In this document: piece by piece, positions 32,812 to 44,762 of the stretch
Layout of the letters: every line of letters starts with the position of its first letter
How positions within the stretch are numbered: position 1 is the first letter of the stretch
Program-made: the position numbers and the translations under genes
Source of the DNA: Rhizobiales bacterium YIM 77505
GTDB lineage: Bacteria; Pseudomonadota; Alphaproteobacteria; Rhizobiales; Beijerinckiaceae
Length of the DNA: 64,000 bases
Reading direction: 5' to 3'
Assembly: GCA_000745135.1 (NCBI GenBank)
Contig: JQNH01000001.1
Location: 3,581,501 to 3,645,500, forward strand
The notes under the pieces: model-generated
The model's input: only the letters and a program-made list of their open reading frames with translations
What the model was told of the DNA's origin: nothing
Databases searched by the model: none

Positions 32812-34035
32812 ATGAACCATGAGCTTATGGACGAGAGACTTGCCCGGAAGCTGTGCATTCTTGCGGATGCTGCCAAATATGATGCGTCCTGTGCGTCGTC
32901 AGGCGCGCCAAAGCGTGCGGCCGACGCACAGGGTCTCGGGTCTACCGCACATGGCATCTGCCACGCCTACACGCCGGACGGGCGTTGCGTTTCCCTCCTC
33001 AAGATTCTGCTCACCAACTACTGTCTCTACGACTGCGCCTATTGCGTGAACCGACGCTCGTCCAACGTGCGGCGGGCGCGGTTCTCGGTCGAGGAGGTGG
33101 TCGAGCTCACGATCGCCTTCTACAAGCGCAACTACATCGAGGGGCTGTTCCTTTCCTCCGGCATCATCAGGTCGCCCGACCATACGATGGAGCAGCTCAT
33201 CCAGGTGGCGAGGACGCTCCGGCGCGATCGCGGCTTTCGCGGCTACATCCACCTGAAGACCATCCCCGATGCGAGCCCATGGCTCATCGAGCAGGCGGGG
33301 CTGTGGGCGGATCGGCTCTCGATCAATATCGAGCTTTCGACCGAGGCGAGCCTTCGCAAGCTTGCGCCAGACAAGAACAGCGCTGCGATCGACGCCGCCA
33401 TGTCCCAGATCCGGGACCGGATCAGCGAGGCCAAGGCGGAGCGGCGCTCGTTCTCGCCGGCAGGCCAAAGCACGCAGGTGATCATCGGTGCCGACGAGGC
33501 GACGGACGAGGCGGTGCTGCGCCGGACCGGCCGGCTTTACGATGAGTTCGGGCTGAAGCGCGTCTACTACTCCGCCTTTAGCCCCATCCCTGCTGCGAGC
33601 GCCCAGCTGCCCCTGAAGGCTCCGCCTTTGACTCGCGAGAACCGGCTTTACCAGGCCGACTGGCTCCTCCGCTTCTACGGATTTTCGGTTGACGAGATCA
33701 TGGCCGGGGGCGCCGACGGCATGCTGGACCTCGAGGTCGACCCCAAGCTCGCCTGGGCGCTTAAGAACCGCCACCGCTTTCCCGTGGACGTCAACCGGGC
33801 GGACCGCGAGATGCTCCTGCGGGTTCCGGGGCTCGGCAAGCGCGCGGTCGACAAGATCATCCAGGCACGCCGGCATCGTACCCTGTCCCTTGACGACCTG
33901 GCCCGGCTGACCACGGGCCTCAAACGCGGCCGCCCCTTCCTCGTCGCCGCCGGGCACCGCCCGACGCGCCTCCTCGACCGGCTTGATCTTCGCCAGTCGC
34001 TCGTGGAACCGGCGCGGCAGCTGAGGCTCCTGTAA
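32812..34035 (+). CDS. Putative DNA modification/repair radical SAM protein
   Basis: 407 residues. The radical SAM cluster motif is C71-x3-C75-x2-C78 (NYCLYDCAYCVNR), and a helix-hairpin-helix DNA-binding segment VDVNRADREMLLRVPGLGKRAVDKI lies near residues 324-348. This is the family found next to UDG-type proteins (TIGR03916-like). The reaction is unknown; a role in DNA modification or repair is inferred from the HhH and the partner gene. The stop and the next start overlap as TAATG, so the two are translationally coupled. The start is not certain: ATGs at 32812 and 32827 both lack a strong ribosome-binding site. Confidence 0.9.
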   Translation: MNHELMDERLARKLCILADAAKYDASCASSGAPKRAADAQGLGSTAHGICHAYTPDGRCVSLLKILLTNYCLYDCAYCVNRRSSNVRRARFSVEEVVELTIAFYKRNYIEGLFLSSGIIRSPDHTMEQLIQVARTLRRDRGFRGYIHLKTIPDASPWLIEQAGLWADRLSINIELSTEASLRKLAPDKNSAAIDAAMSQIRDRISEAKAERRSFSPAGQSTQVIIGADEATDEAVLRRTGRLYDEFGLKRVYYSAFSPIPAASAQLPLKAPPLTRENRLYQADWLLRFYGFSVDEIMAGGADGMLDLEVDPKLAWALKNRHRFPVDVNRADREMLLRVPGLGKRAVDKIIQARRHRTLSLDDLARLTTGLKRGRPFLVAAGHRPTRLLDRLDLRQSLVEPARQLRLL

Positions 34036-35480
34036 TGCGCCGGGTCGTCCTGAACGAGGGGGCGGACCTCGAAGGGTTCAGGACCGCCGCTCGCCGGCTC
34101 GTAGCGGAGGGGGTGCCGCCAGAGGAGACCGTATGGTCTTCCGACGGCGCACTCCCGCTGTTCGGACTTGCGCCCGCAGCCGAGCCCGTCTCGCCGCTTC
34201 GGCTTCCGCGCGCGGCGGCCGAGCACATCGAAACGGTGGTTCGTCACCGCGACTCGGAACGCTTTGCCCTCCTCTACCAGTTCGTATGGCGCGTCCTGCA
34301 TGGCGAGCGCCGGCTTCTTGAGGTTCCGTCCGACCCGCTGGTCCATCGCCTCGAGAGGATGGCACGATCGGTCCGGCGCGACATCCACAAGATGCATGCC
34401 TTCCTGCGCTTCCGGCGCGACGAGGAGGCGACGGACGAGCGTTTCGTCGCCTGGTTCGAGCCGGAGCATTTCATCCTCGAGGCGGCGGCTCCATTCTTCG
34501 TCGAGCGGTTCAGAGCGCTGCGCTGGGCGATCCTGACGCCGCTCGGCAGCGCCCATTGGGATGGCGTCGCCCTGACCTTCGGTCCCGCCGCCGACCGGAG
34601 CCAGGCGCCCGGCAAGGACGCATGGGAGGATAGCTGGCGCGGCTATTACGAAAGCGTCTTCAACCCGGCCCGGATCAACGCCCGGGCCATGCGGGCCGAG
34701 ATGCCGAAGAAGTATTGGCGCAACCTGCCGGAGGCGACGGCTATCCCTCATCTCGTCCGAACGGCGCGCTCGCGCGTTACCGAGATGCTAGAGCAGGAGG
34801 CCACCATGCCCGCCAAGCGCAAGCCCGAGGCCGCTCTCGACGCCATGCGAGCGCCCGCGATCACGTCCCTGAAACAGCTCAACAAGCTCCTGATGGCGTC
34901 TGACCCGCTCGTGCCGGGCGCCACCCAGGCCGTTCCGGGAGAAGGACCGGAAGACGCGGAAATCGTTTTTGTCGGAGAGCAGCCGGGCGACCAGGAAGAC
35001 CGGCAGGGACGGCCCTTCGTCGGCCCGGCCGGCCAGCTCTTCGACCGCGCCCTTGCAGAGGCTGGCCTGAACCGCGAGGAGGTGTACGTCACCAATGCGG
35101 TGAAGCACTTCAAGTTCGAGATGCGCGGCAAACGCCGCATCCACCAGAAGCCGACCGCAGGCGAGGTCAAGCACTATCGGTGGTGGCTCGAAAAGGAACT
35201 GGAGCTCATCAAACCGAAGCTGGTGGTGGCGCTCGGCGGAACCGCGGTCCTTGCCATGACCGGCAAGAGCATCCCCATTATCCGCGCCCGGGGCTTTGCC
35301 CGCTTTCCGGACGGCTATGACGGCTACATCACCGTCCACCCGTCCTATCTGCTCCGCCTCCCCGACGAGGCGGCGAAGGCGGCAGCCTACCGGCAGTTCG
35401 TCTCTGACCTCGAGGCCATCCGCACCATCGCCGCGGACCACCCGCGCGGTCGCGTCCGGGCGCCCGCGGCGGCGGAGTAG
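34035..35480 (+). CDS. udgX: DUF4130-UdgX fusion, uracil-DNA-binding protein without Fe-S cysteines
   Basis: 481 residues in two parts: a DUF4130 domain (about 1-250, ending PKKYWRNLPEA) and a UdgX-type uracil-DNA glycosylase domain (about 275-465). UdgX hallmarks are present: motif A GEQPGDQED (314-322), the R-loop KRRIH (366-370), whose histidine in mycobacterial UdgX bonds covalently to uracil, and HPSYLLR (435-441). The whole protein contains no cysteine. The four Fe-S ligands of family 4 UDG/UdgX proteins are therefore missing; for example, the usual cysteine pair before the ATQ segment is replaced by L-M-A-S-D-P-L. Coupled to the radical SAM gene by a TAATG overlap. Likely repair of uracil or a related lesion, by family knowledge. 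Confidence 0.88.
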   Translation: MRRVVLNEGADLEGFRTAARRLVAEGVPPEETVWSSDGALPLFGLAPAAEPVSPLRLPRAAAEHIETVVRHRDSERFALLYQFVWRVLHGERRLLEVPSDPLVHRLERMARSVRRDIHKMHAFLRFRRDEEATDERFVAWFEPEHFILEAAAPFFVERFRALRWAILTPLGSAHWDGVALTFGPAADRSQAPGKDAWEDSWRGYYESVFNPARINARAMRAEMPKKYWRNLPEATAIPHLVRTARSRVTEMLEQEATMPAKRKPEAALDAMRAPAITSLKQLNKLLMASDPLVPGATQAVPGEGPEDAEIVFVGEQPGDQEDRQGRPFVGPAGQLFDRALAEAGLNREEVYVTNAVKHFKFEMRGKRRIHQKPTAGEVKHYRWWLEKELELIKPKLVVALGGTAVLAMTGKSIPIIRARGFARFPDGYDGYITVHPSYLLRLPDEAAKAAAYRQFVSDLEAIRTIAADHPRGRVRAPAAAE

Positions 35481-35874
35481 GGCGAGGACGTTCCACACCT
35501 GCCTGACCGATAAGGCTCTACGGCCTCAGCCTTCCACTGCGCCGACGCTCCGTTCCAGGCTTCCGGGAAAGCGGCGGTGGAGGTTCAGGCGCGAACCTCA
35601 GATCGGTGGTTCAGGCGCCGACCTTCCCACACCCTCCATCGCTTTCCCGGGTGCGTGGAACGCCTTCCAGGACGAAAGCGCAAGGACTCCGCTGCGAAGC
35701 AGCACCGAATGTCGCCCCGTCGCAGGAGAAGCCCGACCGGGATCAACCCGATCGGATCACGCGCTGGCTTGCGGCTTCGCAGAAATGCCAAGCACTGAAG
35801 GCGGACGATCGCTCACCTCTTACGGCTTTCTGAGTGGCGCAGGAGGGCGGCCTCTTCCCGGGAGGAGCCACCGT
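35481..35874. other. Convergent udgX-secA intergenic region with palindromic repeat copy 2
   Basis: No gene supported. Most of the gap is occupied by a dispersed palindromic element (about 35531-35706). The remaining stretch before the secA stop shows only shadow frames. Confidence 0.5.
35531..35706. repeat. Dispersed intergenic palindromic element, copy 2
   Basis: Imperfect palindrome of about 176 bases. The left arm has CCGTTCCAGGCTTCCGGG (35550-35567), the exact inverse of the 18-base core at 23587-23604 and 61443-61460. The right arm has TTTCCCGGGTGCGTGGAACG and GAAAGCGCAAGGACTCCG. A second small inverted repeat (GAGGTTCAGGCGC / GCGAACCTC) lies in the centre. Confidence 0.8.
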
Positions 35875-38739
<2,865 letters not shown>

Positions 38740-38958
38740 CTCAAACCTGTCTTGATCGGAAGGGGGCAGCGGTTGCGCCGCCTTATAGACCTAATCATGG
38801 CGGCGCGCATCCGGAAGGCCGCCGGGCGCGAAGCACAGCCGCCAAGCTGGCCGCCGACCAACGAAAGCGCTCCCGCGGCGAACGGGCTTGCGATTCGTCT
38901 TGAGACGGGAGAAGACGGGCGGCGCACCGCCTCAACCAAGACAAGCTGGAGGAAACCC

Positions 38959-40206
38959 ATGTCTCGCCCGGTCCGCTCGGCCGCCCTCGCTGCGCTTCTC
39001 CTGGGCTTGGCCGGCGCACAAGCCCAAGTCGCACAAGCCCAAGTCGCGCAAGCCCAAGTCTCGGATGACGTGATCAAGATCGGCATCCTCAACGATCAAT
39101 CGGGGCTTTATGCCGATTTCGGCGGGAAATGGTCCGTCGAGGCGGCCCGCATGGCCGTGGAGGACGCCGGCGGCGCACTCAACCTTGGCGGCAAGAAGGT
39201 TCCAGTCGAGATCGTCTCGGCCGACCATCAGAACAAGCCGGACGTCGCCTCCAACATCGCTCGCCAGTGGTACGACGTCGATAAGGTCGACGCGATCATG
39301 GAGCTCACCACTTCATCGGTGGCGCTCGCCGTCCAGCAGCTCACCAAGGAGAAGCGGAAGATCAACATCGTCACGGGGGCGGCGACATCGGATCTGACCG
39401 GAAAGGCCTGTTCGCCCTTCGGCTTCCACTGGGCCTATGACACCCACTCGCTCGCCGTCGGAACGGGTGGAGCCCTCGTGGAGGCGGGCGGCGACTCCTG
39501 GTTCTTCATCACCGCGGACTATGCCTTCGGCCATTCGCTCGAGGAGCAGACGGCCCGCTTCGTCCAGTCCAAAGGGGGAAAGGTGCTCGGCCGCGTCCGC
39601 CACCCCTTGAGCGCGAGCGACTTCTCCTCCTTCATTCTGCAGGCGCAAGGCTCAGGCGCGAAGATCATCGGGCTCGCCAATGCGGGGCTCGACACCAACA
39701 ACTCGATCAAGCAGGCGGCCGAGTTCGGCCTCGTTCAGGGCGGTCAGCGCCTCGCCGCGCTCCTGTTCACCCTCGCCGAGGTTCATGGGCTCGGCCTGCA
39801 GGCGGCACAGGGCCTCGTTCTGACGGAAGGCTTCTACTGGGATCTCGACGAGGAGAGCCGTGCCTTCTCCCGGCGCTTCATGCAGCGCACTGGCCGCATG
39901 CCCAACATGGTGCAGGCGGGGACCTACTCGGCGGTGGCGCAGTATCTCAAGGCGGTGCAAGCGGCCGGAACCGACGAGGCCGAGGCGGTCGCGAAGAAGC
40001 TGCGCGAGCTGCCGGTGGAGGACGTCTTCGCCAAGAAGGGCAAGGTGCTGGCCAACGGACGCATGGTCCATGACATGTATCTCTTCCAGGTCAAGGCGCC
40101 GGGCGAGTCGAAGGGCCCGTGGGATTACTACAAGCGTCTTGGCACCATCCCCGGCGACCAGGCTTTTCTCTCGGTGAAGGACTCGGGCTGCCCGACGGCA
40201 CAGTAA
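38959..40206 (+). CDS. ABC transporter substrate-binding protein, branched-chain amino-acid (LivK-like) family
   Basis: 415 residues with a signal peptide (MSRPVRSAALAALLLGLAGA) and the type I periplasmic-binding fold: KIGILNDQSGLYADFGGKWSV at the start of the mature protein, and a conserved WAYDTHS-type hinge segment. GGAGG precedes the ATG at 38959. The end of the signal peptide carries a five-residue repeat, A-Q-A-Q-V three times, coded by a 15-base direct repeat (39016-39060). No permease or ATPase genes are adjacent. It lies between secA and the parvulin gene. Ligand unknown. Confidence 0.88.
   Translation: MSRPVRSAALAALLLGLAGAQAQVAQAQVAQAQVSDDVIKIGILNDQSGLYADFGGKWSVEAARMAVEDAGGALNLGGKKVPVEIVSADHQNKPDVASNIARQWYDVDKVDAIMELTTSSVALAVQQLTKEKRKINIVTGAATSDLTGKACSPFGFHWAYDTHSLAVGTGGALVEAGGDSWFFITADYAFGHSLEEQTARFVQSKGGKVLGRVRHPLSASDFSSFILQAQGSGAKIIGLANAGLDTNNSIKQAAEFGLVQGGQRLAALLFTLAEVHGLGLQAAQGLVLTEGFYWDLDEESRAFSRRFMQRTGRMPNMVQAGTYSAVAQYLKAVQAAGTDEAEAVAKKLRELPVEDVFAKKGKVLANGRMVHDMYLFQVKAPGESKGPWDYYKRLGTIPGDQAFLSVKDSGCPTAQ
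39016..39060 (+). repeat. Three tandem 15-bp repeats in the signal-peptide region
   Basis: GCACAAGCCCAAGTC at 39016-39030 and 39031-39045, and GCGCAAGCCCAAGTC at 39046-39060, one base different. The unit is a multiple of three, so length change would add or remove five residues (AQAQV-type) at the signal-peptide/mature junction without shifting frame. Confidence 0.9.
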
Positions 40207-40208
40207 GC

Positions 40209-40345
40209 GCCCTCCCTCCCGCGAGGGGAGGCCGACGCGGGTAAAGCCCCGTGGGGCGGCAGCACCAATCCTGAGATGTCAGAGCAGCCGCCCCATCCGC
40301 CGGGCTTAGCCGCCAGCTTCCCCTCCTGGGAAGGAAGCGCGATTT
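40209..40345. repeat. Intergenic palindromic element after the binding-protein gene
   Basis: Imperfect inverted repeat. GGGTAAAGCCCCGTGGGGCGGC faces GCCGCCCCATCCGCCGGGCTTA, with outer arms CTCCCGCGAGGGGAGG and CTTCCCCTCCTGGGAAGG; sequences are given in short pieces. It differs in sequence from the 18-base-core family and from the element at 29585-29712. It may act as a transcription end for the binding-protein gene. Confidence 0.65.
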
Positions 40346-40431
40346 CGCCGCGCTTGCCTTCATGCCCAAACTCCGCCACTGAGCGCGCCAAACTGGTGGA
40401 TCCTGACCCTTCGAGCTTGGCCGAGGAACTT

Positions 40432-41325
40432 ATGCGCGCTCTGTCTTTCCTGATCCGCTCCAGCGCTGTCGCGCTGATCCTCGCCGCGCCCCTGGCGGCG
40501 GCCGCCCAAACCCCGGCGCAGCCGCCGGCCACGGCGGCGACGCCGGCGCCCGACAAGGTGCTCGCCCGGGCCGGCGACATCACGGTGACCGAGGCCGACA
40601 TCGCCATGGCCGCTGAAGACCCCGCCCTGTCGCTGCCGGGCATGAACGATGCTCAGAAGCGCGACGTCCTCATCAACTACATGCTCGACCTCAAGCTTGG
40701 CGCCCGGGCGGCGGAACAGGCGAAGGTGGGCGAGGGGCCGGACTTCGCCCGCAAGCTCGCCTATTTTCGCGACAAGCTCCTCCTCGACGAGCATCTCGAC
40801 CGCGAGGTGAAAAAGATCGTCACGCCTGAGGCGGCGAAGAAGCTCTACGACGATACGGTCAAGGCCATGAAGCCGGAGGAGGAGGTCCGCGCCCGGCACA
40901 TTCTCGTCGAATCGGAGGAGGATGCGCGGAAGGCGCTGACGCGGATCAAAGGCGGAGAGGACTTCGCCAAGGTGGCGGGCGAGCTCTCCAACGACTCAGG
41001 CTCCAAGACCGACGGCGGCGATCTCGGCTTCTTTACCAAGGACCGGATGGTCGAGCCGTTCGCTGAGGCGGCGTTCAAGCTCACCCCTGGTCAGGTCTCG
41101 GACCCGGTGAAGACGCAGTTCGGCTGGCATCTCATCAAGGTCGAAGAGAAGCGGATCAAGCCGATCCCGAGCTTTGACGAGATGAAGGAACAGGTGGAGG
41201 CGTATCTCACCCGCAAGGCGCAGCAGGACATCGTGCTCAGCTTGCGCCAGAAGGCCAAGATCGAGCGCTTGGACGAGCCGGCGAAGACCCCTGACGCGAA
41301 ATCCGGCGAGCCGAAGAAGCCCTGA
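40432..41325 (+). CDS. Periplasmic parvulin-type peptidyl-prolyl isomerase (PpiC/SurA-like)
   Basis: 297 residues: a signal peptide (MRALSFLIRSSAVALILAAP), a helical N-terminal chaperone region, a parvulin domain (about 153-245) with RARHILVESEEDARKAL, GGDLGFFTKDRMV and FGWHLIKVEEKR, and a charged C-terminal tail. It assists folding of exported or outer-membrane proteins. GAGGA precedes the ATG at 40432. The longer open frame upstream overlaps the palindrome. Upstream of argJ and near secA, a grouping common in this order. Confidence 0.92.
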   Translation: MRALSFLIRSSAVALILAAPLAAAAQTPAQPPATAATPAPDKVLARAGDITVTEADIAMAAEDPALSLPGMNDAQKRDVLINYMLDLKLGARAAEQAKVGEGPDFARKLAYFRDKLLLDEHLDREVKKIVTPEAAKKLYDDTVKAMKPEEEVRARHILVESEEDARKALTRIKGGEDFAKVAGELSNDSGSKTDGGDLGFFTKDRMVEPFAEAAFKLTPGQVSDPVKTQFGWHLIKVEEKRIKPIPSFDEMKEQVEAYLTRKAQQDIVLSLRQKAKIERLDEPAKTPDAKSGEPKKP

Positions 41326-41471
41326 CTCGCCTCCTCGCCAGCCCGATCCCGCCGTGCCGAGATCGGCTGGCGGAAGCCACAGAGCACCTCTTGCGCCGAG
41401 CCCCTCGGCGTGATGTTCATCGGCTCCTTCCTCGGCCCTGCTAGGGCAACGTCCTCCGGAGCCTCATCCTC

Positions 41472-42713
41472 ATGTCGACGGCCATCTCGCCGCTCGCCCC
41501 CAAGACCTATCCCGACCTGCCGCCCATCGACGGTGTGCGGCTTGCCACCGCCGCGGCCGGCATCCGCTACAAGGACCGCACGGATGTCCTCTATGCCGCC
41601 TTCGATCGCGGCGCCGCGGTGGCCGGTGTCTTTACGCGCTCCAAGTGCCCCTCCGCCCCGGTCGACTGGTGCCGCAAGAACCTTCCCTTCGGCTCGGCCC
41701 GCGCCCTTGTGGTGAACTCCGGCAATGCCAACGCCTTCACCGGCATGAAGGGCCGTCAGGCGGTGGAGACGACGGCGGCTCTCGCCGCTCGCGTGGCGGG
41801 CTGCGGGCCGGAGAACGTGTATCTCGCCTCGACAGGCGTCATCGGCGAACCGCTCGACGCCTCCAAGTTCGAGGGTGTCCTCGCCGATTGCGAAGCGAAA
41901 GCCAACGGCTTTGCCTGGATGGCAGCGGCGAAGGCCATCATGACCACCGACACCTTCCCGAAGCTCGCCACGCGCACCGCAAGGCTTGGCGATGTGGAGG
42001 TGAGGATCAACGGCATCGCCAAGGGCGCTGGCATGATCGCTCCCGATATGGCGACCATGCTCGCCTTCGTCTTCACCGACGCGCCGATCGGCGCGCGAGC
42101 TCTCCAGCCGCTGCTTGCCGCAGGCGCCGACAAGAGCTTCAACTGCGTGACGGTCGACGGGGATACCTCGACCTCAGACACGCTGCTCGCCTTCGCGACG
42201 GGCGGGGCAGCCATGATCGGCGCTCCGATCATCGATGCGCCGGACGACAAGCGCCTCGCCCCTTTTCGCCGAGCGCTCGAGGATCTCCTGATCGACCTTG
42301 CCCAGCAGGTTGCGCGAGACGGCGAAGGCGCGCGCAAGTTTGTGACGGTCGAGGTGACGGGCGCCGTCAGCGCGCGGTCAGCCAGGCGCGTTGCCATGTC
42401 GATCGCCAACTCGCCCCTCGTCAAGACGGCGATCGCGGGCGAGGACGCCAATTGGGGACGAGTCGTGATGGCGGTCGGCAAGGCCGGCGAGCCCGCCGAG
42501 CGCGACAAGCTCGCGATCTTCTTCGGCGACATCCGTGTCGCGGTCGATGGCGAACGTGATCCCGCCTATGACGAGGCGACGACCTCCGCCTATATGAAGC
42601 GGGACGAGATCACGATCCGCGTCGATCTGGGTTTGGGCCGCGGCAAGGCGCGAGTGTGGACCTGCGATCTCACCAAGGCTTATGTGGAGATCAACGGGGA
42701 TTACCGCTCATGA
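41472..42713 (+). CDS. argJ: Bifunctional ornithine acetyltransferase / N-acetylglutamate synthase
   Basis: 413-residue arginine-biosynthesis enzyme that recycles the acetyl group from N-acetylornithine to glutamate. It self-cleaves before the threonine in [16 protein letters not shown] (T195), which becomes the N-terminal nucleophile of the beta chain. The [11 protein letters not shown] segment near residue 81 is also diagnostic. Whether it is mono- or bifunctional cannot be told from the sequence. Its stop overlaps the next start as ATGA. Confidence 0.96.
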   Translation: MSTAISPLAPKTYPDLPPIDGVRLATAAAGIRYKDRTDVLYAAFDRGAAVAGVFTRSKCPSAPVDWCRKNLPFGSARALVVNSGNANAFTGMKGRQAVETTAALAARVAGCGPENVYLASTGVIGEPLDASKFEGVLADCEAKANGFAWMAAAKAIMTTDTFPKLATRTARLGDVEVRINGIAKGAGMIAPDMATMLAFVFTDAPIGARALQPLLAAGADKSFNCVTVDGDTSTSDTLLAFATGGAAMIGAPIIDAPDDKRLAPFRRALEDLLIDLAQQVARDGEGARKFVTVEVTGAVSARSARRVAMSIANSPLVKTAIAGEDANWGRVVMAVGKAGEPAERDKLAIFFGDIRVAVDGERDPAYDEATTSAYMKRDEITIRVDLGLGRGKARVWTCDLTKAYVEINGDYRS

Positions 42714-43420
42714 CGCGCCTGCGCCTGGCAGCGCTTTTCGCCGCGCTCGCAGTTGGCATGGTTCAGCCGGCGCAGGCGGCGGAGCGGACAATTTCGGTGC
42801 GGGGTCAGGCAAGGCTCGAGGTCCCTCCCGATGTCGCCACCGTGTCGGTCGGCGTCACGACCCGAGCGCAACAGGCTACCGTCGCTCTCGACATGAACTC
42901 GGCGGCCGCCCAGCGGGTCATCGAGCATGCCAGACGGTTCGGTGTCGCAGACGACGATATCCGAACAAGTTCAGTGTCGCTCAGCGAGGATTTCAAGAAC
43001 AAGAGGTCGCCCGACGGCGCGATCGCCCCCGCGCCGGACGGGTATGTCGCCACCAACATGGTCACCGTACGGTTGCGGGATCTCAGTCGCATGGGCGCTT
43101 TCATGCGGGACGTCGTCGATCAAGGCGCCAACCGCATTGCCGGCGTCGGGTTCGGGCTCGCCAACCCGGACCGGCTCGCTGACGAGCTGCGCAGGGAGGC
43201 GGTGCAGGATGCACGGCGCAAGGCGGTCCTTCTTGCCGAAGCGGGTGGCGCCAAGCTTGGCCGGGTCGTTTCGATTACTCATCCGCCGCGCAGCGGAGCG
43301 GTACAGCCGCTTGAAGCCGCTGACCTGCCGCGCCAGCGCATGATGTCCTCCGCCGTGCCGATCGCGGCAGGCGCCATCGCGCTGAGCGCCGAGGTCGAGA
43401 TGACCTGGGCGCTGGAATGA
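42710..43420 (+). CDS. SIMPL-domain (DUF541) periplasmic protein
   Basis: 236 residues: a signal peptide (cleavage after AQAA near residue 24), then a DUF541/SIMPL domain opening [24 protein letters not shown], with the [26 protein letters not shown] segment typical of the family. Exported, with unknown biochemical role; relatives have been linked to stress or envelope integrity. It overlaps argJ by four bases (ATGA), so it is co-translated. Confidence 0.88.
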   Translation: MTRLRLAALFAALAVGMVQPAQAAERTISVRGQARLEVPPDVATVSVGVTTRAQQATVALDMNSAAAQRVIEHARRFGVADDDIRTSSVSLSEDFKNKRSPDGAIAPAPDGYVATNMVTVRLRDLSRMGAFMRDVVDQGANRIAGVGFGLANPDRLADELRREAVQDARRKAVLLAEAGGAKLGRVVSITHPPRSGAVQPLEAADLPRQRMMSSAVPIAAGAIALSAEVEMTWALE

Positions 43421-43719
43421 CGCGAGGAGCACGACGTCGATCTCGACCGCGGCGATCACCCCTGCGCCAAGAGCCAAAGGGTGCTCGAAAGGCAATCCAC
43501 GATAGCCAGCACGCCGAAGCTCAAGACCGGGCGGAATCGGCGGTCGAGCTCGGGCGAGCACTCGTCCTCATCCAACGCACGGCGAAACAGAAGCATGCAC
43601 GACTCATCAGGAGCGCATCACCCAGAAGGAGCAGAGCCTGGTCTTCCGGCCCTGGCAGGGATGTGTGACAGCGCACATTGGGCTCTGACCGACGCGTCTG
43701 AGGATTGAGAGGCGCGAGC

Positions 43720-44130
43720 ATGGCCAAGCCCCTCCTCCTCGTTGCCGCGGTGGCCCTCGTCGATCCCGACAACCGCATCCTTCTGGCGCAGCGCCCGGCC
43801 GGCAAGTCGATGGCGGGGCTCTGGGAATTTCCCGGGGGCAAGGTCGAGGCCGGCGAGAGGCCCGAGGAGACCCTGATCCGCGAGCTCGACGAGGAGCTCG
43901 GGATCACTGTCAAGGAAGCGTGCCTCGCGCCGCTCACCTTCGCGAGCCACGCCTATGAACCGTTCCACCTCTTGATGCCCCTCTACGTATGCCGGCGGTG
44001 GGACGGTTTCGTGCAGGCGAGGGAAGGGCAGGCTCTCAAATGGGTACGTCCCCGCGACCTCTCGACCTATCCGATGCCGCCCGCTGACGAACCGCTGATT
44101 CCGCCGCTCATCGATCTGCTTGGCCCCTGA
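43720..44130 (+). CDS. mutT: MutT-type Nudix hydrolase (8-oxo-dGTP diphosphatase)
   Basis: 136 residues. The Nudix box begins GGKVEAGERPEE and continues REL.EELG (40-62), with the metal-binding glutamates E55, E58 and E59. The MAGLWEFPGG segment before it is typical of MutT. It cleans 8-oxo-dGTP from the nucleotide pool. ATG at 43720 preceded by GAGAGG; a TTG at 43705 is an alternative start. The 299 bases before it (43421-43719) hold no gene I can support. An 83-codon frame starting at 43417 overlaps the SIMPL stop as ATGA, but its product looks random. Confidence 0.92.
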   Translation: MAKPLLLVAAVALVDPDNRILLAQRPAGKSMAGLWEFPGGKVEAGERPEETLIRELDEELGITVKEACLAPLTFASHAYEPFHLLMPLYVCRRWDGFVQAREGQALKWVRPRDLSTYPMPPADEPLIPPLIDLLGP

Positions 44131-44177
44131 AGCATGCTGCCGAAGAGGGGAAACCACCTTCGGGACCGCAGCATGCT
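44131..44177. terminator. Hairpin between convergent mutT and thioesterase genes
   Basis: Outer stem AGCATGCTGC (44131-44140) with GCAGCATGCT (44168-44177) and inner stem CGAAG (44141-44145) with CTTCG (44158-44162), starting right at the mutT stop. No T-run follows, so it may be a bidirectional end or an RNA-stabilising hairpin. Confidence 0.55.
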
Positions 44178-44293
44178 CAAGCCGTTGAAATCGATCGCGA
44201 GAAGCCTCGGGCCGCCATTCCGGTGCCTGAGGGCAATGCAGGTGCCGCTCGACGACAAGAAAGAGGGACAAGGGCGCCGTCCCGGGACGGTCC

Positions 44294-44737
44294 TCAGCTT
44301 TCAGCCAGAAGCGGCAACAGGACCGCGCGGGTCGCCTCGGGGATCGGGACCGGGCGCTGCGTTGCCCGGTCCACATAGACATGCACGAAGTGACCCTGGG
44401 CGGCGGCGTGTTCCGCCCCTTCCTTGAAGATGCCCACCCCATAGCGGACGGACGAACGACCAAGCCGCGTGACTGCGATGCCAGCTTCGAGCCGCTCCGG
44501 GAAGGCGACGCTCTCGAAATAGGTGCACCCCGTCTCCACAACAAGCCCGACCACGGGGCTTGTCGCGATATCGAGGGCGCCCGCCTCGATGAGGTAGCTG
44601 TTCACCGCCGTGTCGAAATAGGAATAATAGACGACATTGTTCACGTGCCCATAGACGTCGTTGTCCATCCAGCGGGTGGCGATCGGGCGAAACAGGCGGA
44701 AGGCTGCCCGGGCGGGCCTGATCGGTCGGTCGGACAT
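44294..44737 (-). CDS. Hotdog-fold acyl-CoA thioesterase (YbgC/4HBT type)
   Basis: 147 residues with the 4HBT-family hotdog fold. The active-site segment [22 protein letters not shown] (about 21-42), with the catalytic Asp of the D.D.YGHVNN motif, is clear. It hydrolyses an acyl-CoA of unknown chain length. Downstream it faces mutT. Upstream it is followed by the alcohol dehydrogenase gene on the same strand (25 bases between). Confidence 0.9.
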   Translation of the reverse strand: MSDRPIRPARAAFRLFRPIATRWMDNDVYGHVNNVVYYSYFDTAVNSYLIEAGALDIATSPVVGLVVETGCTYFESVAFPERLEAGIAVTRLGRSSVRYGVGIFKEGAEHAAAQGHFVHVYVDRATQRPVPIPEATRAVLLPLLAES

Positions 44738-44762
44738 TCAGAAAACCGAAGGTGTCGGAGCG

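Noticed and set aside
43417-43668. 83-codon frame overlapping the SIMPL stop as ATGA
   Set aside because: Overlap is suggestive, but the product is a basic, low-information sequence without family features, and no further support was found.
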